From Pseudomonadota bacterium (GTDB lineage: Bacteria; Bdellovibrionota; Bacteriovoracia; Bacteriovoracales; Bacteriovoracaceae): DNA of 53,660 nucleotides. How positions within the stretch are numbered: the stretch's first letter is position 1; each line of letters opens with the position of its first letter. Positions 44,425-53,476 of the stretch are shown piece by piece. The stretch spans positions 1 to 53,660 of the forward strand of contig JAIYDC010000018.1 of assembly GCA_027487685.1 (NCBI GenBank), in the 5' to 3' direction. The notes under the pieces were generated by a model. The model made no database searches. It saw only the letters and a list, made by a program, of their open reading frames with translations, and had not been told where the DNA came from. The translations under genes and the position numbers were made by a program.

Positions 44425-45198
44425 ATGATCAAGGGAAGCGAGCGCGTTTTTAAGAGCAAACGCCTTATCATTTACCACCAGAACCTCCCCAAGCGGCGTG
44501 TTCAAGAGCATGCTCACGAAGAGGCGCACCTCTTTATCTCCCTTGAAGCGTCCCTGGAGCTTGAGGTTTCTGGAGGGACTTACCGCATTGGGGCGGGAGA
44601 GATGGCGTTCGTGGGAAGCGATGTCGGTCACAGCTTCGCCGCCATGGGGGAAGCTGGGGAAAGACTCATTTTGAAGCTCGTAGGCCTCCGGCACCGCTCG
44701 AGGATTGCTTTACTGCCCCTGAATTCGCTCCTACGAGACATCTGCTTGAGCCTCTTTGTGCACTCAGGTGAGCCCTACACCGACACTCTGGTGAAAGTCA
44801 TCTTCGAGATCATCGAAGCCGACCTTGGACGTGAGGCCAAGGCCGAAAACAAGCTTTTTATCACTCAGCAAACACTTCTTGGAGTCCGGAGTCCCGACTT
44901 CCGGAAAGTCATCTCCATCCTTGAAGGAAACCTTAGTCTTTCTCTTTCTGAGGTGGCGGAGCGCTCAGGTATGTCCCTTCGTTCCTTGAGCCGGTTGGCC
45001 AAATCTGAGACAGGTCTTACCCTCCACGAGCTCCATACCTATTACCGGATCAAAATGGCGATAGGACTAATGCACGCCGGGGAGGAGGGACTGCTCGCAA
45101 TTGCGTTCGATTGTGGTTACAACTCCTTATCGCCGTTCATTGAAAATTTTAAACGCTGGACAGGGGCTAAACCATCGACGTTTAAGGCTTTTCTTTAA
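44425..45198 (+). CDS. AraC-family transcriptional regulator
   Basis: The 257 residues have an N-terminal cupin-like sensing domain (about 15-80, with EHAHEEAHLFISL and GEMAFVGSDVGHSF), a linker, then the AraC double HTH (about 165-257: LSLSEVAERSGMSLRSLSRLAKSETGLTLHELHTYYRIKMA and IAFDCGYNSLSPFIENFKRWTGAKPSTF). Effector unknown. The adjacent divergent small secreted protein is the natural regulatory target by position. A tRNA-Ser remnant lies directly after it. Confidence 0.9.
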   Translation: MIKGSERVFKSKRLIIYHQNLPKRRVQEHAHEEAHLFISLEASLELEVSGGTYRIGAGEMAFVGSDVGHSFAAMGEAGERLILKLVGLRHRSRIALLPLNSLLRDICLSLFVHSGEPYTDTLVKVIFEIIEADLGREAKAENKLFITQQTLLGVRSPDFRKVISILEGNLSLSLSEVAERSGMSLRSLSRLAKSETGLTLHELHTYYRIKMAIGLMHAGEEGLLAIAFDCGYNSLSPFIENFKRWTGAKPSTFKAFL

Positions 45199-45201
45199 TC
45201 T

Positions 45202-45256
45202 GTACTTCTGCTAAAAAGACCCATTCGATTAGAGGGTTCGAATCCCTCCGCTCCCG
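45202..45256 (+). other. 3' fragment of a tRNA-Ser gene (from anticodon loop)
   Basis: CTGCTAA (45208-45214) is a tRNA-Ser(GCU) anticodon loop. The T arm GAGGG (45232-45236), TTCGAAT, CCCTC (45244-45248) is perfect. CGCTCCC (45249-45255) would be the 3' acceptor strand and G45256 is the G73 discriminator of tRNA-Ser. The variable arm is about 12 bases. The matching 5' half GGGAGCG and D arm are not upstream; the AraC gene ends at 45198 and the bases before the loop do not form a proper anticodon stem. So this is a remnant, such as an att site, and not a functional tRNA. Confidence 0.72.
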
Positions 45257-45293
45257 TACTTAGAGTGAAACAAACAACTGATCAGGAGTCCTA

Positions 45294-48008
45294 GTGGCAT
45301 CTCACAATCCTTACGCTTCATTTCTAGAAAAAGTTGAAAAGCCGGCGCGCTACATTGGCGGTGAGCATTTCCTGGTCCGGAAGAACTGGGACGAATGCCT
45401 GTCCAGAGTCGCTCTTTGCTTCCCGGATACCTATGAGATCGGAATGAGTCACCTTGGGATGAAGATCCTTTACGACGAAATTAACCAGCATCCTGGTATG
45501 CTCGCAGAACGCGTGTTCGCCCCTTGGGTGGACATGGAAAAAGAAATTCGAGCGCGGGATTTGAAGCTTGTCTCCTTAGAGAACTTTAAGCCTCTGAAAG
45601 ACTTTCATATCGTCGGCTTTTCTCTTCAGTATGAAATGAGCTATTCCAATATCCTTAACATGCTTGACCTCGGCGGTGTTTCTCTTTGGACCGCAGAGCG
45701 TGGGGAAGATGAGCCGTTCGTCATTTGCGGAGGCCCTTGCGCCACGCACCCAGAGCCCTTGGCCCCTTTTATGGACTTCGTCGTTATCGGAGACGGAGAA
45801 AGGCTCTTCGCGCGCATCACCCACTTCATCGGCGAGGCCCGGGCCCAGGGGCTAAAGCGGGACGAGATCCTTTTTGAGCTCGCCAAATGGAAGGGGATCT
45901 ATGTTCCAAAATTCTATGATACTGCCATCGATCCCATGACACAGATGGAAGTCGTCACTGGGCCCAAGGCAGAATTTGCAGGCGTGATCCCAGACCGGGT
46001 CCAGCGCTATTTTGTGGATAACCTCGCTAATTACCCGTTCCCGACGCGCTCACCGATCCCGCACATGACGGCGATCTTTGACCGCTTCTCAGTTGAGCTG
46101 GCCCGAGGTTGCACTGAGGGCTGCCGCTTCTGCCAAGCAGGGATGATCTACCGGCCAGTGAGAGAGCGGAATCCAGAAAACGTCGTTCAGATGATGATGG
46201 ACGGACTCAAGAACGGGGGCTTCGATGAGGCCTCACTCACTTGCCTTTCCACTGCTGATTATTCGGCCGTGACTCCGCTGGTGATCGAACTGCTGGATAA
46301 GCTTCAGAAGGAGAATGCGACACTTGGAATCTCCTCCCTCCGGGCCTATGGCCTTGATGAGAAAATTCTCGATAAGCTTTCGGAAGTGAAGAACACTTCT
46401 CTTACGTTTGCACCTGAGGCCGGCTCCCAGCGGATGCGGGACGTGATCAACAAGAACATCTCTGAAGAGGACCTTTTAAAGACTGCGGAAAATGTCTTCT
46501 CTCGTGGTTGGTCAAAGATGAAGCTCTACTTCATGATTGGTCTTCCGACAGAGGAAGATGAAGACGTCGTTGCCATTATGGAGACGGCAGGGAAAGCACG
46601 CCGGAAAGCGATGGAGTGTGGCGTTCGGAATCCGACGGTGACGGTATCGGTTTCGTCGTTTGTCCCGAAACCTCACACGCCGTTTCAGTGGGCGGCCATG
46701 ATTACGCTGCCGGAAATTGAACGGAAGCAGAATCTTCTGAAAGACCACGCGGAAAAGCATCGCCTGAACTTCCGGAAGCACTTCTCCAAGATCTCTGCCC
46801 TAGAGGGGATCGTCGCTCGCGGTGATCGGCGGATCGCTAACATTATCTATAATGCCTGGAAAGGCGGCGCTCGTTTTGACGGCTGGGACGAGACCTTTAA
46901 GTATGACCTGTGGGTTAAGTGCGTTGAAGATTCTGGCCTTGATACCCAGATGTTCCTTGGAACCATTCCGATGAACGGCAAGCTTGCCTGGGATCACATC
47001 GACGTTGGGCTCACCGAACGCTTCCTGGAGATTGAGTGGAAGAAGGCGACCCACAATCGGTTGTCGCCGCCGTGTGGAAAGGTCTACGGCATGATCGTTC
47101 ACCACTCAAATCTCGAGGCCTTAGAGAAGACCTTCGACATCGATAAGAAGAAACTCGTTTGCTACCACTGTGGTGTGGCCTGTGACCTTAAGGGCATGGT
47201 TGAAGAGCGTCGGGACTTCCTCAAGGGGATGAACTCGATCGAAGACCAACCATATGTCCAGCCTGAGAAACTTAAAAAAGATATTGTTGAGCTGCGCGAG
47301 AAGCGCAATCAGGAAGTCGGGTACCGCTACCGGATAGAGTTCTCGAAGATCGGTCCTATTACTTTTATTTCTCATTTGGACCTTCAAAAAGTCATGTCGC
47401 GGATCTTTAAGCGCGCGGCACTTGATACACTTCACTCTGAGGGATACAACATCCGACCACTCCTTTCTTTTGGTCCAGCACTTACTCTAGGAATTAGCTC
47501 ACTCACTGAATACTTTGACGTCCGGGTTCCTTCCCCGTGGACTGACTTTGAGGGAGTAATGGCCCAGCTTCAGTCCCACTCAGAGCCTGGAATTCACTTC
47601 AAGGGAGTATCAGTCATCACCAGCAAGACCCCTTCGATCCAGGACTCCGCCAAGGCGTTTACGTACTTCATTCCGGTGCGGTCAACGGCCCAGATGGAGA
47701 GTGTTGTCGGAGAGCTCAAGGGACTGGAGCAGATCATCATCAAGTCTTACTCCAAGAAAGAAGAGAAGCTCCTGGATAAGGATATACGCCCCATGATCGT
47801 TGATTTTTCCATCGGTATGCTTAAGCTTTCGGAGAAGGAGCTCGAGATCATTGACGAGGTTTCTCCCTGCCGGAATTCGGGGATCTACGTCACGACCGCG
47901 GTGAAGCAGGGGTCTGGGGTCAGGCCGTCGGAGTTGACGGAGCTTTTGGTCTCCCGAGGGCTAGAGGTAGAAAGACCGATCAAAGTAGCGATTGAGCTGA
48001 ATGTCTAA
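45294..48008 (+). CDS. Fused B12-binding-type radical SAM protein with DUF2344 C-terminus
   Basis: 904 residues from a GTG start with AGGAG 5 bases upstream. The N-terminal half resembles the TIGR03960 family: a cobalamin-binding-like domain (about 40-200), then the radical SAM core with the cluster motif GCTEGCRFC (Cys273, Cys277, Cys280). The C-terminus (about 675-900, RIEFSKIGPITFISHLDLQKV) matches the TIGR03936/DUF2344 partner that is a separate protein in many bacteria. A Cys-rich CYHCGVAC motif lies between (about residues 623-630). Family members are of unknown substrate, often near RNase G genes; none is in this window. Confidence 0.85.
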   Translation: MASHNPYASFLEKVEKPARYIGGEHFLVRKNWDECLSRVALCFPDTYEIGMSHLGMKILYDEINQHPGMLAERVFAPWVDMEKEIRARDLKLVSLENFKPLKDFHIVGFSLQYEMSYSNILNMLDLGGVSLWTAERGEDEPFVICGGPCATHPEPLAPFMDFVVIGDGERLFARITHFIGEARAQGLKRDEILFELAKWKGIYVPKFYDTAIDPMTQMEVVTGPKAEFAGVIPDRVQRYFVDNLANYPFPTRSPIPHMTAIFDRFSVELARGCTEGCRFCQAGMIYRPVRERNPENVVQMMMDGLKNGGFDEASLTCLSTADYSAVTPLVIELLDKLQKENATLGISSLRAYGLDEKILDKLSEVKNTSLTFAPEAGSQRMRDVINKNISEEDLLKTAENVFSRGWSKMKLYFMIGLPTEEDEDVVAIMETAGKARRKAMECGVRNPTVTVSVSSFVPKPHTPFQWAAMITLPEIERKQNLLKDHAEKHRLNFRKHFSKISALEGIVARGDRRIANIIYNAWKGGARFDGWDETFKYDLWVKCVEDSGLDTQMFLGTIPMNGKLAWDHIDVGLTERFLEIEWKKATHNRLSPPCGKVYGMIVHHSNLEALEKTFDIDKKKLVCYHCGVACDLKGMVEERRDFLKGMNSIEDQPYVQPEKLKKDIVELREKRNQEVGYRYRIEFSKIGPITFISHLDLQKVMSRIFKRAALDTLHSEGYNIRPLLSFGPALTLGISSLTEYFDVRVPSPWTDFEGVMAQLQSHSEPGIHFKGVSVITSKTPSIQDSAKAFTYFIPVRSTAQMESVVGELKGLEQIIIKSYSKKEEKLLDKDIRPMIVDFSIGMLKLSEKELEIIDEVSPCRNSGIYVTTAVKQGSGVRPSELTELLVSRGLEVERPIKVAIELNV

Positions 48009-48050
48009 GTCGCGGTACTAAGCGCCTAACTGCTTTACGATGGCCTGCGT

Positions 48051-48077
48051 TCACTGGTGTAACTTTTACACCAGTGA
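48051..48077 (+). promoter_or_regulatory. Perfect 12-bp inverted repeat with 3-base loop
   Basis: TCACTGGTGTAA (48051-48062) and TTACACCAGTGA (48066-48077) are exact reverse complements separated by CTT. It lies 42 bases past the radical SAM stop and 97 bases before the subtilase ATG. No T tract follows on either strand beyond TTATAAATT. It may be an operator for a dimeric regulator or an mRNA-end hairpin. Confidence 0.6.
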
Positions 48078-48173
48078 TTATAAATTGTCTGACACTTGTC
48101 CCATCTCTCTTGTCTAGTGTTCTCGTTTAGGGTTTAAATCCTCCCGAGTTCATCAACAAAAGGAAGAATTCCC

Positions 48174-49913
48174 ATGATGTCTAAAAAAGCACTCCTCGTG
48201 CTCGCACTCCCGCTTTCATTCTCCACCGCTTTCGCACGTACACTTCAGATCCCGAAGGCAGAGCTTGACCTTAAGCTTCTACGGAAGAACGAATCTCGTT
48301 TTGTTCTGAAAAACGCGAAAGGAACCATCCTCTCCGCCAGTGCCATCCTTAACCTTCGGCCAGAAAATTGGTTTAACCTCTCACCTGCTGATGGTGCTGA
48401 AGGGGTACGGACCGAAGAAACATATCGCACCTTTGGGCTCCCGCAATCTGAGGACGTGATCGTTGCTGTAATTGATTCCGGAGTTGATGTTAACCACGAG
48501 GACCTTCAGGGAAAAATCTGGATTAACCAGGGCGAGCTCGCTAATGACGGTATCGATAATGATGGTAATGGCTACGTCGATGATGTCTTTGGCTGGAACT
48601 TCATTGGGGGGGCTAACGGTATGGCCACAATAGTAAAAGACGCCTCCCTCGAGAACGGGGTTCGTCTTGTTAAAGGGAACCCGGCCGCTCAGGTTGAGGC
48701 CGATACGCTCGAAGTGACGCGTGAACTTGTACGGATGAAAAAACTTAAGCTTCGCCTAGCTGAGCTTGGTGAAGAGCTTACGTCCCAGCAGGAGGAGTAC
48801 CTCGAAGCTTTGACGAAAGAAGTTGGTGACGCTGTGATCGAGGCAAGGAATGTACTCGCCCGATTTACCACAAGCCTTAAAGCTTATAAAGCTGCAGAGT
48901 TAGTTCTTCGCTCAGCTGGTGTCTCAACTATGAGCATCGAGGCCGTGAGAGCTCTCGAGTCGAATGATCCTGCCGTCATTGAAGCTAAGGCGACGATGAT
49001 CAGGCTTCTGTCGACCAACATGACAGAGGCCCGGATGAATAGAATCATCAATGCTTACGGTGAGCGCCTCGAGTTCATGTACAACGAAGACTTTAATCCT
49101 CGGACCATTGTTGGTGATAACTACGCCGATCAAGCTGAGCGCTTTTATGGCAACAACGACGTCATTGGTGCCGACTCCTCCCACGGGACTCACGTCTCTG
49201 GAATTATCGCCGCTGTCCGTGACAATGGCCTTGGTATGAAGGGTGTGGCTACAAACGTTAAGATCATGGCCATTCGAGTTGTTCCGAATGGTGATGAGCG
49301 GGATAAGGACGTTGCTAACGGCATCCGTTACGCTGTCGATAACGGAGCGAAGATCATTAACATGAGCTTCGGTAAGTCTTACTCACCGTTTAAACGGGTG
49401 GTGGATGAAGCCGTAAGATACGCAGAGTCGAAAGGAGTCCTTCTTGTTCACGCTGCTGGGAACTCGAACCAGAATAACGATTTTGCTGCGAACTTCCCGA
49501 ACCGCAATGACCGCGCCCGTGGACAAGAGTTTACCAACTGGCTCGAGATCGGTGCTTCATCTTTTGAAAAGGGTCTCTCCCTTCCTGCTGACTTTTCTAA
49601 CTACGGCAAAAAGTCTGTGGATTTCTTCGCTCCTGGCGTCGACATCCTCTCGACTACCCCGGACAACAAGTATGACACTTTCTCTGGAACTTCGATGGCG
49701 TCTCCGACAGCTGCCGGTGTGGCCACTCTGCTCCTGTCCTATGACTCATCTATGGACGCTCAGGCGGTCCGCTCGCTCATGATCGATACCTCTCGTCGGT
49801 ACCCGAAATTAAGGGTTCACCTGCCAGGGACTGAAACTCCGGTGCTCTTCAGCACTCTTTCGGTCTACGGGTCAGTCACGGATGTGTTTGAAGCTACTAA
49901 AGCTCTGAAATAA
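48174..49913 (+). CDS. Secreted subtilase-family serine protease (S8)
   Basis: Likely extracellular or periplasmic protease. The 579 residues begin with a signal peptide (about 1-21). The triad is Asp101 (AVIDSGVD), His337 (SSHGTHVSG) and Ser507 (SGTSMASP); Asn430 is the oxyanion Asn. A Ca-type NDGIDNDGNGYVDD lies at 124-137. Asp-His spacing is 236 residues instead of about 32 in subtilisin. The extra is a mostly helical insertion (about 150-320) with several charged coiled-coil stretches (such as RMKKLKLRLAELGEELTSQQ). Ribosome-binding site AAGGAAG precedes the paired ATG codons. Confidence 0.92.
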   Translation: MMSKKALLVLALPLSFSTAFARTLQIPKAELDLKLLRKNESRFVLKNAKGTILSASAILNLRPENWFNLSPADGAEGVRTEETYRTFGLPQSEDVIVAVIDSGVDVNHEDLQGKIWINQGELANDGIDNDGNGYVDDVFGWNFIGGANGMATIVKDASLENGVRLVKGNPAAQVEADTLEVTRELVRMKKLKLRLAELGEELTSQQEEYLEALTKEVGDAVIEARNVLARFTTSLKAYKAAELVLRSAGVSTMSIEAVRALESNDPAVIEAKATMIRLLSTNMTEARMNRIINAYGERLEFMYNEDFNPRTIVGDNYADQAERFYGNNDVIGADSSHGTHVSGIIAAVRDNGLGMKGVATNVKIMAIRVVPNGDERDKDVANGIRYAVDNGAKIINMSFGKSYSPFKRVVDEAVRYAESKGVLLVHAAGNSNQNNDFAANFPNRNDRARGQEFTNWLEIGASSFEKGLSLPADFSNYGKKSVDFFAPGVDILSTTPDNKYDTFSGTSMASPTAAGVATLLLSYDSSMDAQAVRSLMIDTSRRYPKLRVHLPGTETPVLFSTLSVYGSVTDVFEATKALK

Positions 49914-49923
49914 CGATGTTTCC

Positions 49924-49954
49924 AAGGCCCCCGATCCTCTGGGGGCCTTTTATC
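49924..49954 (+). terminator. Terminator after the S8 protease gene
   Basis: AAGGCCCCC (49924-49932) pairs with GGGGGCCTT (49941-49949) across 8 bases, followed by TTATC. Strong GC stem 11 bases past the stop codon with a short T tract. Confidence 0.8.
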
Positions 49955-49966
49955 TTTAATTAAAAC

Positions 49967-49996
49967 TTCAGATTCAAAATAGCCTACCGATAAGCT
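49967..49996 (+). promoter_or_regulatory. Possible promoter of the lipoprotein gene at 50003
   Basis: TTCAGA (49967-49972), 18 bases, TAAGCT (49991-49996). The ATG lies 6 bases beyond, with no Shine-Dalgarno sequence, again consistent with a leaderless transcript. The boxes are imperfect. Confidence 0.35.
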
Positions 49997-50002
49997 CAAG
50001 TA

Positions 50003-50686
50003 ATGAGCTGGCTAATACCATTTTCTTTAATTATTTTCGTCTCCTGCGCCTCCCAAAAGAAGGTGGAACGGGCACCCGCCTCCGTTTCTTCGGTGAGCGT
50101 GGCAGAAATCGATTACCTGAAGAGTACGGTGCAAATTTTCCCTGGTGAGGCAGGCGGAGCAGTGACCCCTTACCTTTATGTTCAGCTTCGGGATATCGCA
50201 GGAAATTACGCCGACAGTGATCCTGAGTCCTTTCGGATTCAAGGGAAGCATGGTGAGCAAATCTCTTTTAGGGTTGATCGTCTATTGACCGGTCGATACT
50301 ACCTTTTGATCGACAACGTGGAAGGAATAAAATCTTCTGAGATTGACCTCTATCTCGATGAAAAGCCTCTAAAGCATCAGGTCAAATTTCGTTTGGCGAG
50401 ACCTCACCGCTCGACATCTCACCTGCGGATCATCACCAACACCAATAATCGCCTTACCCTTCAACTTGAACTCCGGGACGAAAATGGTCGTCCGGTCGAG
50501 TTGCCTGAGTCACCGGAGATCCTTGACGATAATCTGACTCAACTAGAATCGATTGAGCACCTTGGGGCCGGAGTTTGGAAAATTGTGCTTCTTTACCCCC
50601 AGGATAACTGCATCCTCTACCTTTCTGTTCGGGCGATGGGAACTGTACTACCCAATCTTCTGCGCCATCAACACATAGAGAACTAG
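50003..50686 (+). CDS. Predicted lipoprotein with two Ig-like regions, unknown function
   Basis: MSWLIPFSLIIFVSCAS has a lipobox VSCA with Cys15 and Ala at +2, so an outer-membrane destination is expected. The 227 residues then show two beta-sandwich-like segments (about 38-125 and 130-210), each with a pattern V-L-LRD--G----D / L-LELRDENGRPVEL typical of Ig-like repeats. No known family is recognised. It lies between the protease terminator and the E1 gene. Confidence 0.7.
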   Translation: MSWLIPFSLIIFVSCASQKKVERAPASVSSVSVAEIDYLKSTVQIFPGEAGGAVTPYLYVQLRDIAGNYADSDPESFRIQGKHGEQISFRVDRLLTGRYYLLIDNVEGIKSSEIDLYLDEKPLKHQVKFRLARPHRSTSHLRIITNTNNRLTLQLELRDENGRPVELPESPEILDDNLTQLESIEHLGAGVWKIVLLYPQDNCILYLSVRAMGTVLPNLLRHQHIEN

Positions 50687-50747
50687 GTTTTGTGGATTTT
50701 CTTGATCCCTAAGGGTAAGATAACCCCACTATTTCAGGGGAATTACC

Positions 50748-52922
50748 ATGCGCACAAATATTTCAGAAAACGAGGCTACCGCCGTGAACTCTAAATCGAA
50801 CGCCGACTACAACCGAAAGCTTGACCTGATCAAAAAGTACAAGCTTACGAAAGCGGACCTTGCGTGGTTTCTAAGAAACGTTTTTGTTTCCCGCAAGACC
50901 GATGATGCAGAGATCACCATGAAAAAGCAGAATAAGGCTTTTTTCCAGATCTCCGGCGCGGGACATGAGGGAATCCTGTCGGCGACGGCGAAGGTCCTTA
51001 AGCCCAAGCATGACTACTTTATTCCTTACTACCGTGACCGCGCTCTTTGTCTTGGTCTAGGAGTCACCCCCTACGAGATGCTGTGCCAGGCAAATGGGAA
51101 CACCGGGGATACTGCATCCCATGGCCGCCAGATGCCGGCCCACTGGGGTAACGTTAAACTCAATATCGTCTCAAAATCTTCTTGTACCGGGACTCAATTC
51201 CTTCAGGCCGTGGGTATTGCTGAAGCAGGGCTTCACCTTAAACAGATGGCGCTTAAGGACTCACCGGTCTATCACGAGCAAGAAATTGTCTACGTATCTT
51301 GCGGCGACGGAACGACTTCTCAGGGAGAGTTCTGGGAGGCCATCACTACGGCTTGTGTTAACAAGTTTCCAGTTCTCTTTATGGTCGAAGACAACGGCTA
51401 TGCGATCTCAGTACCCGTGCGAGTACAGACTCCTGGAGCATCCATCTCGGTGGCACTGGCTAACTTTCCGGGCCTTAAGATCTTCACTTGCGACGGCAGC
51501 TGTCCGGTAGAGTCCTACGCTACACTTGTTGAAGCTGAGAAGTACCTACGGGCCGGAAAGGGTCCGGTCCTCGTCCACGCGACGGTGACTAGACCTTACT
51601 CCCACTCCCTTTCTGATGATCACTCTTACTACCGCACGAAAGAAGACCTCGCTGATGAAGCGACGAGAGATGTGTTTAACTCCTACCCAAAGTTCCTGAC
51701 AGAAACTGGTCTCATGACCTCAGCGGAGGTTAAGACACTCCTCGATGACACGACGAAGGAAGTGCGCGAGGCGATGACTCGTGCCATCGAGACTATTTGG
51801 CCTACTAAGGCAACTTTCGCTGATCACCTTTACTCGCCGGATGTTGATCCGACGTCGTCAACTTTTGAGACCTCCCCGAGTTTTTCAGGTAAAGAAGATG
51901 TGCCCCTTGCGACTGCTATCAACCTGACGCTTAAGTCTGAGATACGCCGTAACCCCTTGATGATGGTCTTCGGCGAAGATGTCGCCGACTTCACCGAGGT
52001 CGAAAAATACGAGAACCCAGACCTCAAAGGTAAGGGCGGTGTTTTCAAAGTCACTCACGGCGTACAGAAAGCGGCCAAGCTTGGACAGGTCTTTAATTCA
52101 CCCCTCGCCGAAGCCAATATCATTGGCCGGGCAATCGGCATGGCGATGCGGGGTCTTAAGCCCGTCGTGGAGATCCAGTTTTTTGATTATATCTGGACCG
52201 CCTATATGCAGCTTAAAAACGAGATGGCGACTACGCGCTACCGTTCTGGCGGAGACTTTAAGTGCCCGATGGTTGTCCGCGTTCCCATTGGTGGCTATCT
52301 CCGAGGTGGCGCCATCTATCACTCTCAGAGTGGTGAATCCCTCTTTACCCATAATCCAGGGATTCGCGTCGTTTATCCGTCCAACGCGCTGGACGCCATT
52401 GGCCTTCTCCGCACGGCCATCCGCTGCGATGATCCCGTGATGTTCCTTGAGCATAAGCACCTCTACTACCAGGGCTATAATCGTTGTGCTGATCCGGGTG
52501 AGGATTACATGATCCCGTTCGGGAAGGCGCGACTGGTGAGGGAAGGAAAAGATGCGACCATCGTGGCCTGGGGGGCTTTGGTTCAGAAGTCTGTTGAGGC
52601 TGCTAAGGAGCTGGAGAAAGAAGGCTTCTCGGTTGAAATCCTCGATCCCCGAACGATTGCACCTTTTGACTTTGAAGCGGTCTTTAAATCTCTTCGGAAG
52701 ACTCACCGGCTCCTCATTTGTCACGAGGAACATAAGACCTCTGGTTACGCGGGTGAGATTGCGGCCCGGGTGAATGAGGAGGCGTTTGAGACCCTCGACG
52801 CTCCGATCCTGCGGGTTTGTGCTAAAGACACCCATGTGGCGTACTGCCCGGATCTTGAAGAGGTTATTTTGCCTCAGACAAGTGATGTGGTGGAGGCCCT
52901 TCGGAAGCTCCTCACGTACTAA
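50748..52922 (+). CDS. Fused E1 alpha-beta 2-oxoacid dehydrogenase (branched-chain type)
   Basis: ThDP-dependent E1 of a 2-oxoacid dehydrogenase complex; both subunits are in one 724-residue chain. The alpha part (about 30-370) has [15 protein letters not shown], the ThDP motif [13 protein letters not shown] with Gly186/Asp187 and EDNGYAIS. The beta part (about 385-724) has [34 protein letters not shown] and [11 protein letters not shown]. Fused E1 of this kind is known for branched-chain 2-oxoacid complexes in Bacteroidetes and others. E2 and E3 are not in the window. Leucine dehydrogenase at 32457 would supply the 2-oxo acids. CAGGGG before the ATG is the likely ribosome-binding site. Confidence 0.9.
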   Translation: MRTNISENEATAVNSKSNADYNRKLDLIKKYKLTKADLAWFLRNVFVSRKTDDAEITMKKQNKAFFQISGAGHEGILSATAKVLKPKHDYFIPYYRDRALCLGLGVTPYEMLCQANGNTGDTASHGRQMPAHWGNVKLNIVSKSSCTGTQFLQAVGIAEAGLHLKQMALKDSPVYHEQEIVYVSCGDGTTSQGEFWEAITTACVNKFPVLFMVEDNGYAISVPVRVQTPGASISVALANFPGLKIFTCDGSCPVESYATLVEAEKYLRAGKGPVLVHATVTRPYSHSLSDDHSYYRTKEDLADEATRDVFNSYPKFLTETGLMTSAEVKTLLDDTTKEVREAMTRAIETIWPTKATFADHLYSPDVDPTSSTFETSPSFSGKEDVPLATAINLTLKSEIRRNPLMMVFGEDVADFTEVEKYENPDLKGKGGVFKVTHGVQKAAKLGQVFNSPLAEANIIGRAIGMAMRGLKPVVEIQFFDYIWTAYMQLKNEMATTRYRSGGDFKCPMVVRVPIGGYLRGGAIYHSQSGESLFTHNPGIRVVYPSNALDAIGLLRTAIRCDDPVMFLEHKHLYYQGYNRCADPGEDYMIPFGKARLVREGKDATIVAWGALVQKSVEAAKELEKEGFSVEILDPRTIAPFDFEAVFKSLRKTHRLLICHEEHKTSGYAGEIAARVNEEAFETLDAPILRVCAKDTHVAYCPDLEEVILPQTSDVVEALRKLLTY

Positions 52923-52948
52923 TGCTCATATTTGCTAGAGAGTAAGTC

Positions 52949-53476
52949 ATGAATAAGGTCCGGCTTGAATCACTGAGTGATGGGATTATTTCCATCACTA
53001 TTACAGTCATGATTTTTAACCTGAAGCCACCTATTCAATCAGGGCCCGAAGAGATTTTAAAGCTTGTTCCCCAAATCCTCTGTTACCTAGAGAGTTTTTT
53101 TTTGATTGGTATCTTTTGGTACAAACACAATAAACTGCTCTCCTCTTTCAGTTCAATAAACCGAAGGATTGTTTGGGCGAATCACTTGTTTCTTTTTTGC
53201 CTTTCACTCATTCCGCTCGTTACAAGCTGGTCAACCCAAGCACCAGAGAGCATCTGGTCCAGGTTTTTTTATGGCTTGGCCTTGCTTGCGTGCTTTATGA
53301 GTTTCTTCTTTATGGAAAGCCTCGTTGGCGCGTTTAAATTCAAGGCATCACTGGCATTCACCCTAGGGAACTTGATCTCGATTACCACTTCGCTCTACAG
53401 TCCATGGATCGCCTACTTGTTTTTCGGCATACTTGGTTTTGGATATCTCCTTCACGAAGAAAGTTCTCCTCCTTAA
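52949..53476 (+). CDS. TMEM175-family potassium channel-like membrane protein
   Basis: 175 residues of about six membrane helices. Residues 5-20 (RLESLSDGIISITITV) match the RxxxFSD-type signature of the TMEM175/DUF1211 family, with Leu in place of Phe. Bacterial members form tetrameric K+ channels; that function is inferred here from family. The stretch FFLIGIFWYKHNKLLSSF also fits the family. AGAGAG precedes the ATG. It follows the E1 gene by 26 bases and may be coexpressed. Confidence 0.85.
   Translation: MNKVRLESLSDGIISITITVMIFNLKPPIQSGPEEILKLVPQILCYLESFFLIGIFWYKHNKLLSSFSSINRRIVWANHLFLFCLSLIPLVTSWSTQAPESIWSRFFYGLALLACFMSFFFMESLVGAFKFKASLAFTLGNLISITTSLYSPWIAYLFFGILGFGYLLHEESSPP

Noticed and set aside
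43836-44471. Long minus-strand frame of 211 codons overlapping the barrel and the small secreted gene
   Set aside because: It runs in a different frame from the gene at 43922-44326, which has a signal peptide and a strong ribosome-binding site. The alternative has Arg/His/Pro-rich non-protein-like composition.
45168-45256. Complete tRNA-Ser at the AraC/radical SAM junction
   Set aside because: The 3' half fits, but a 5' acceptor strand GGGAGCG and D arm are absent, and the anticodon stem has two mismatches; called as a remnant.
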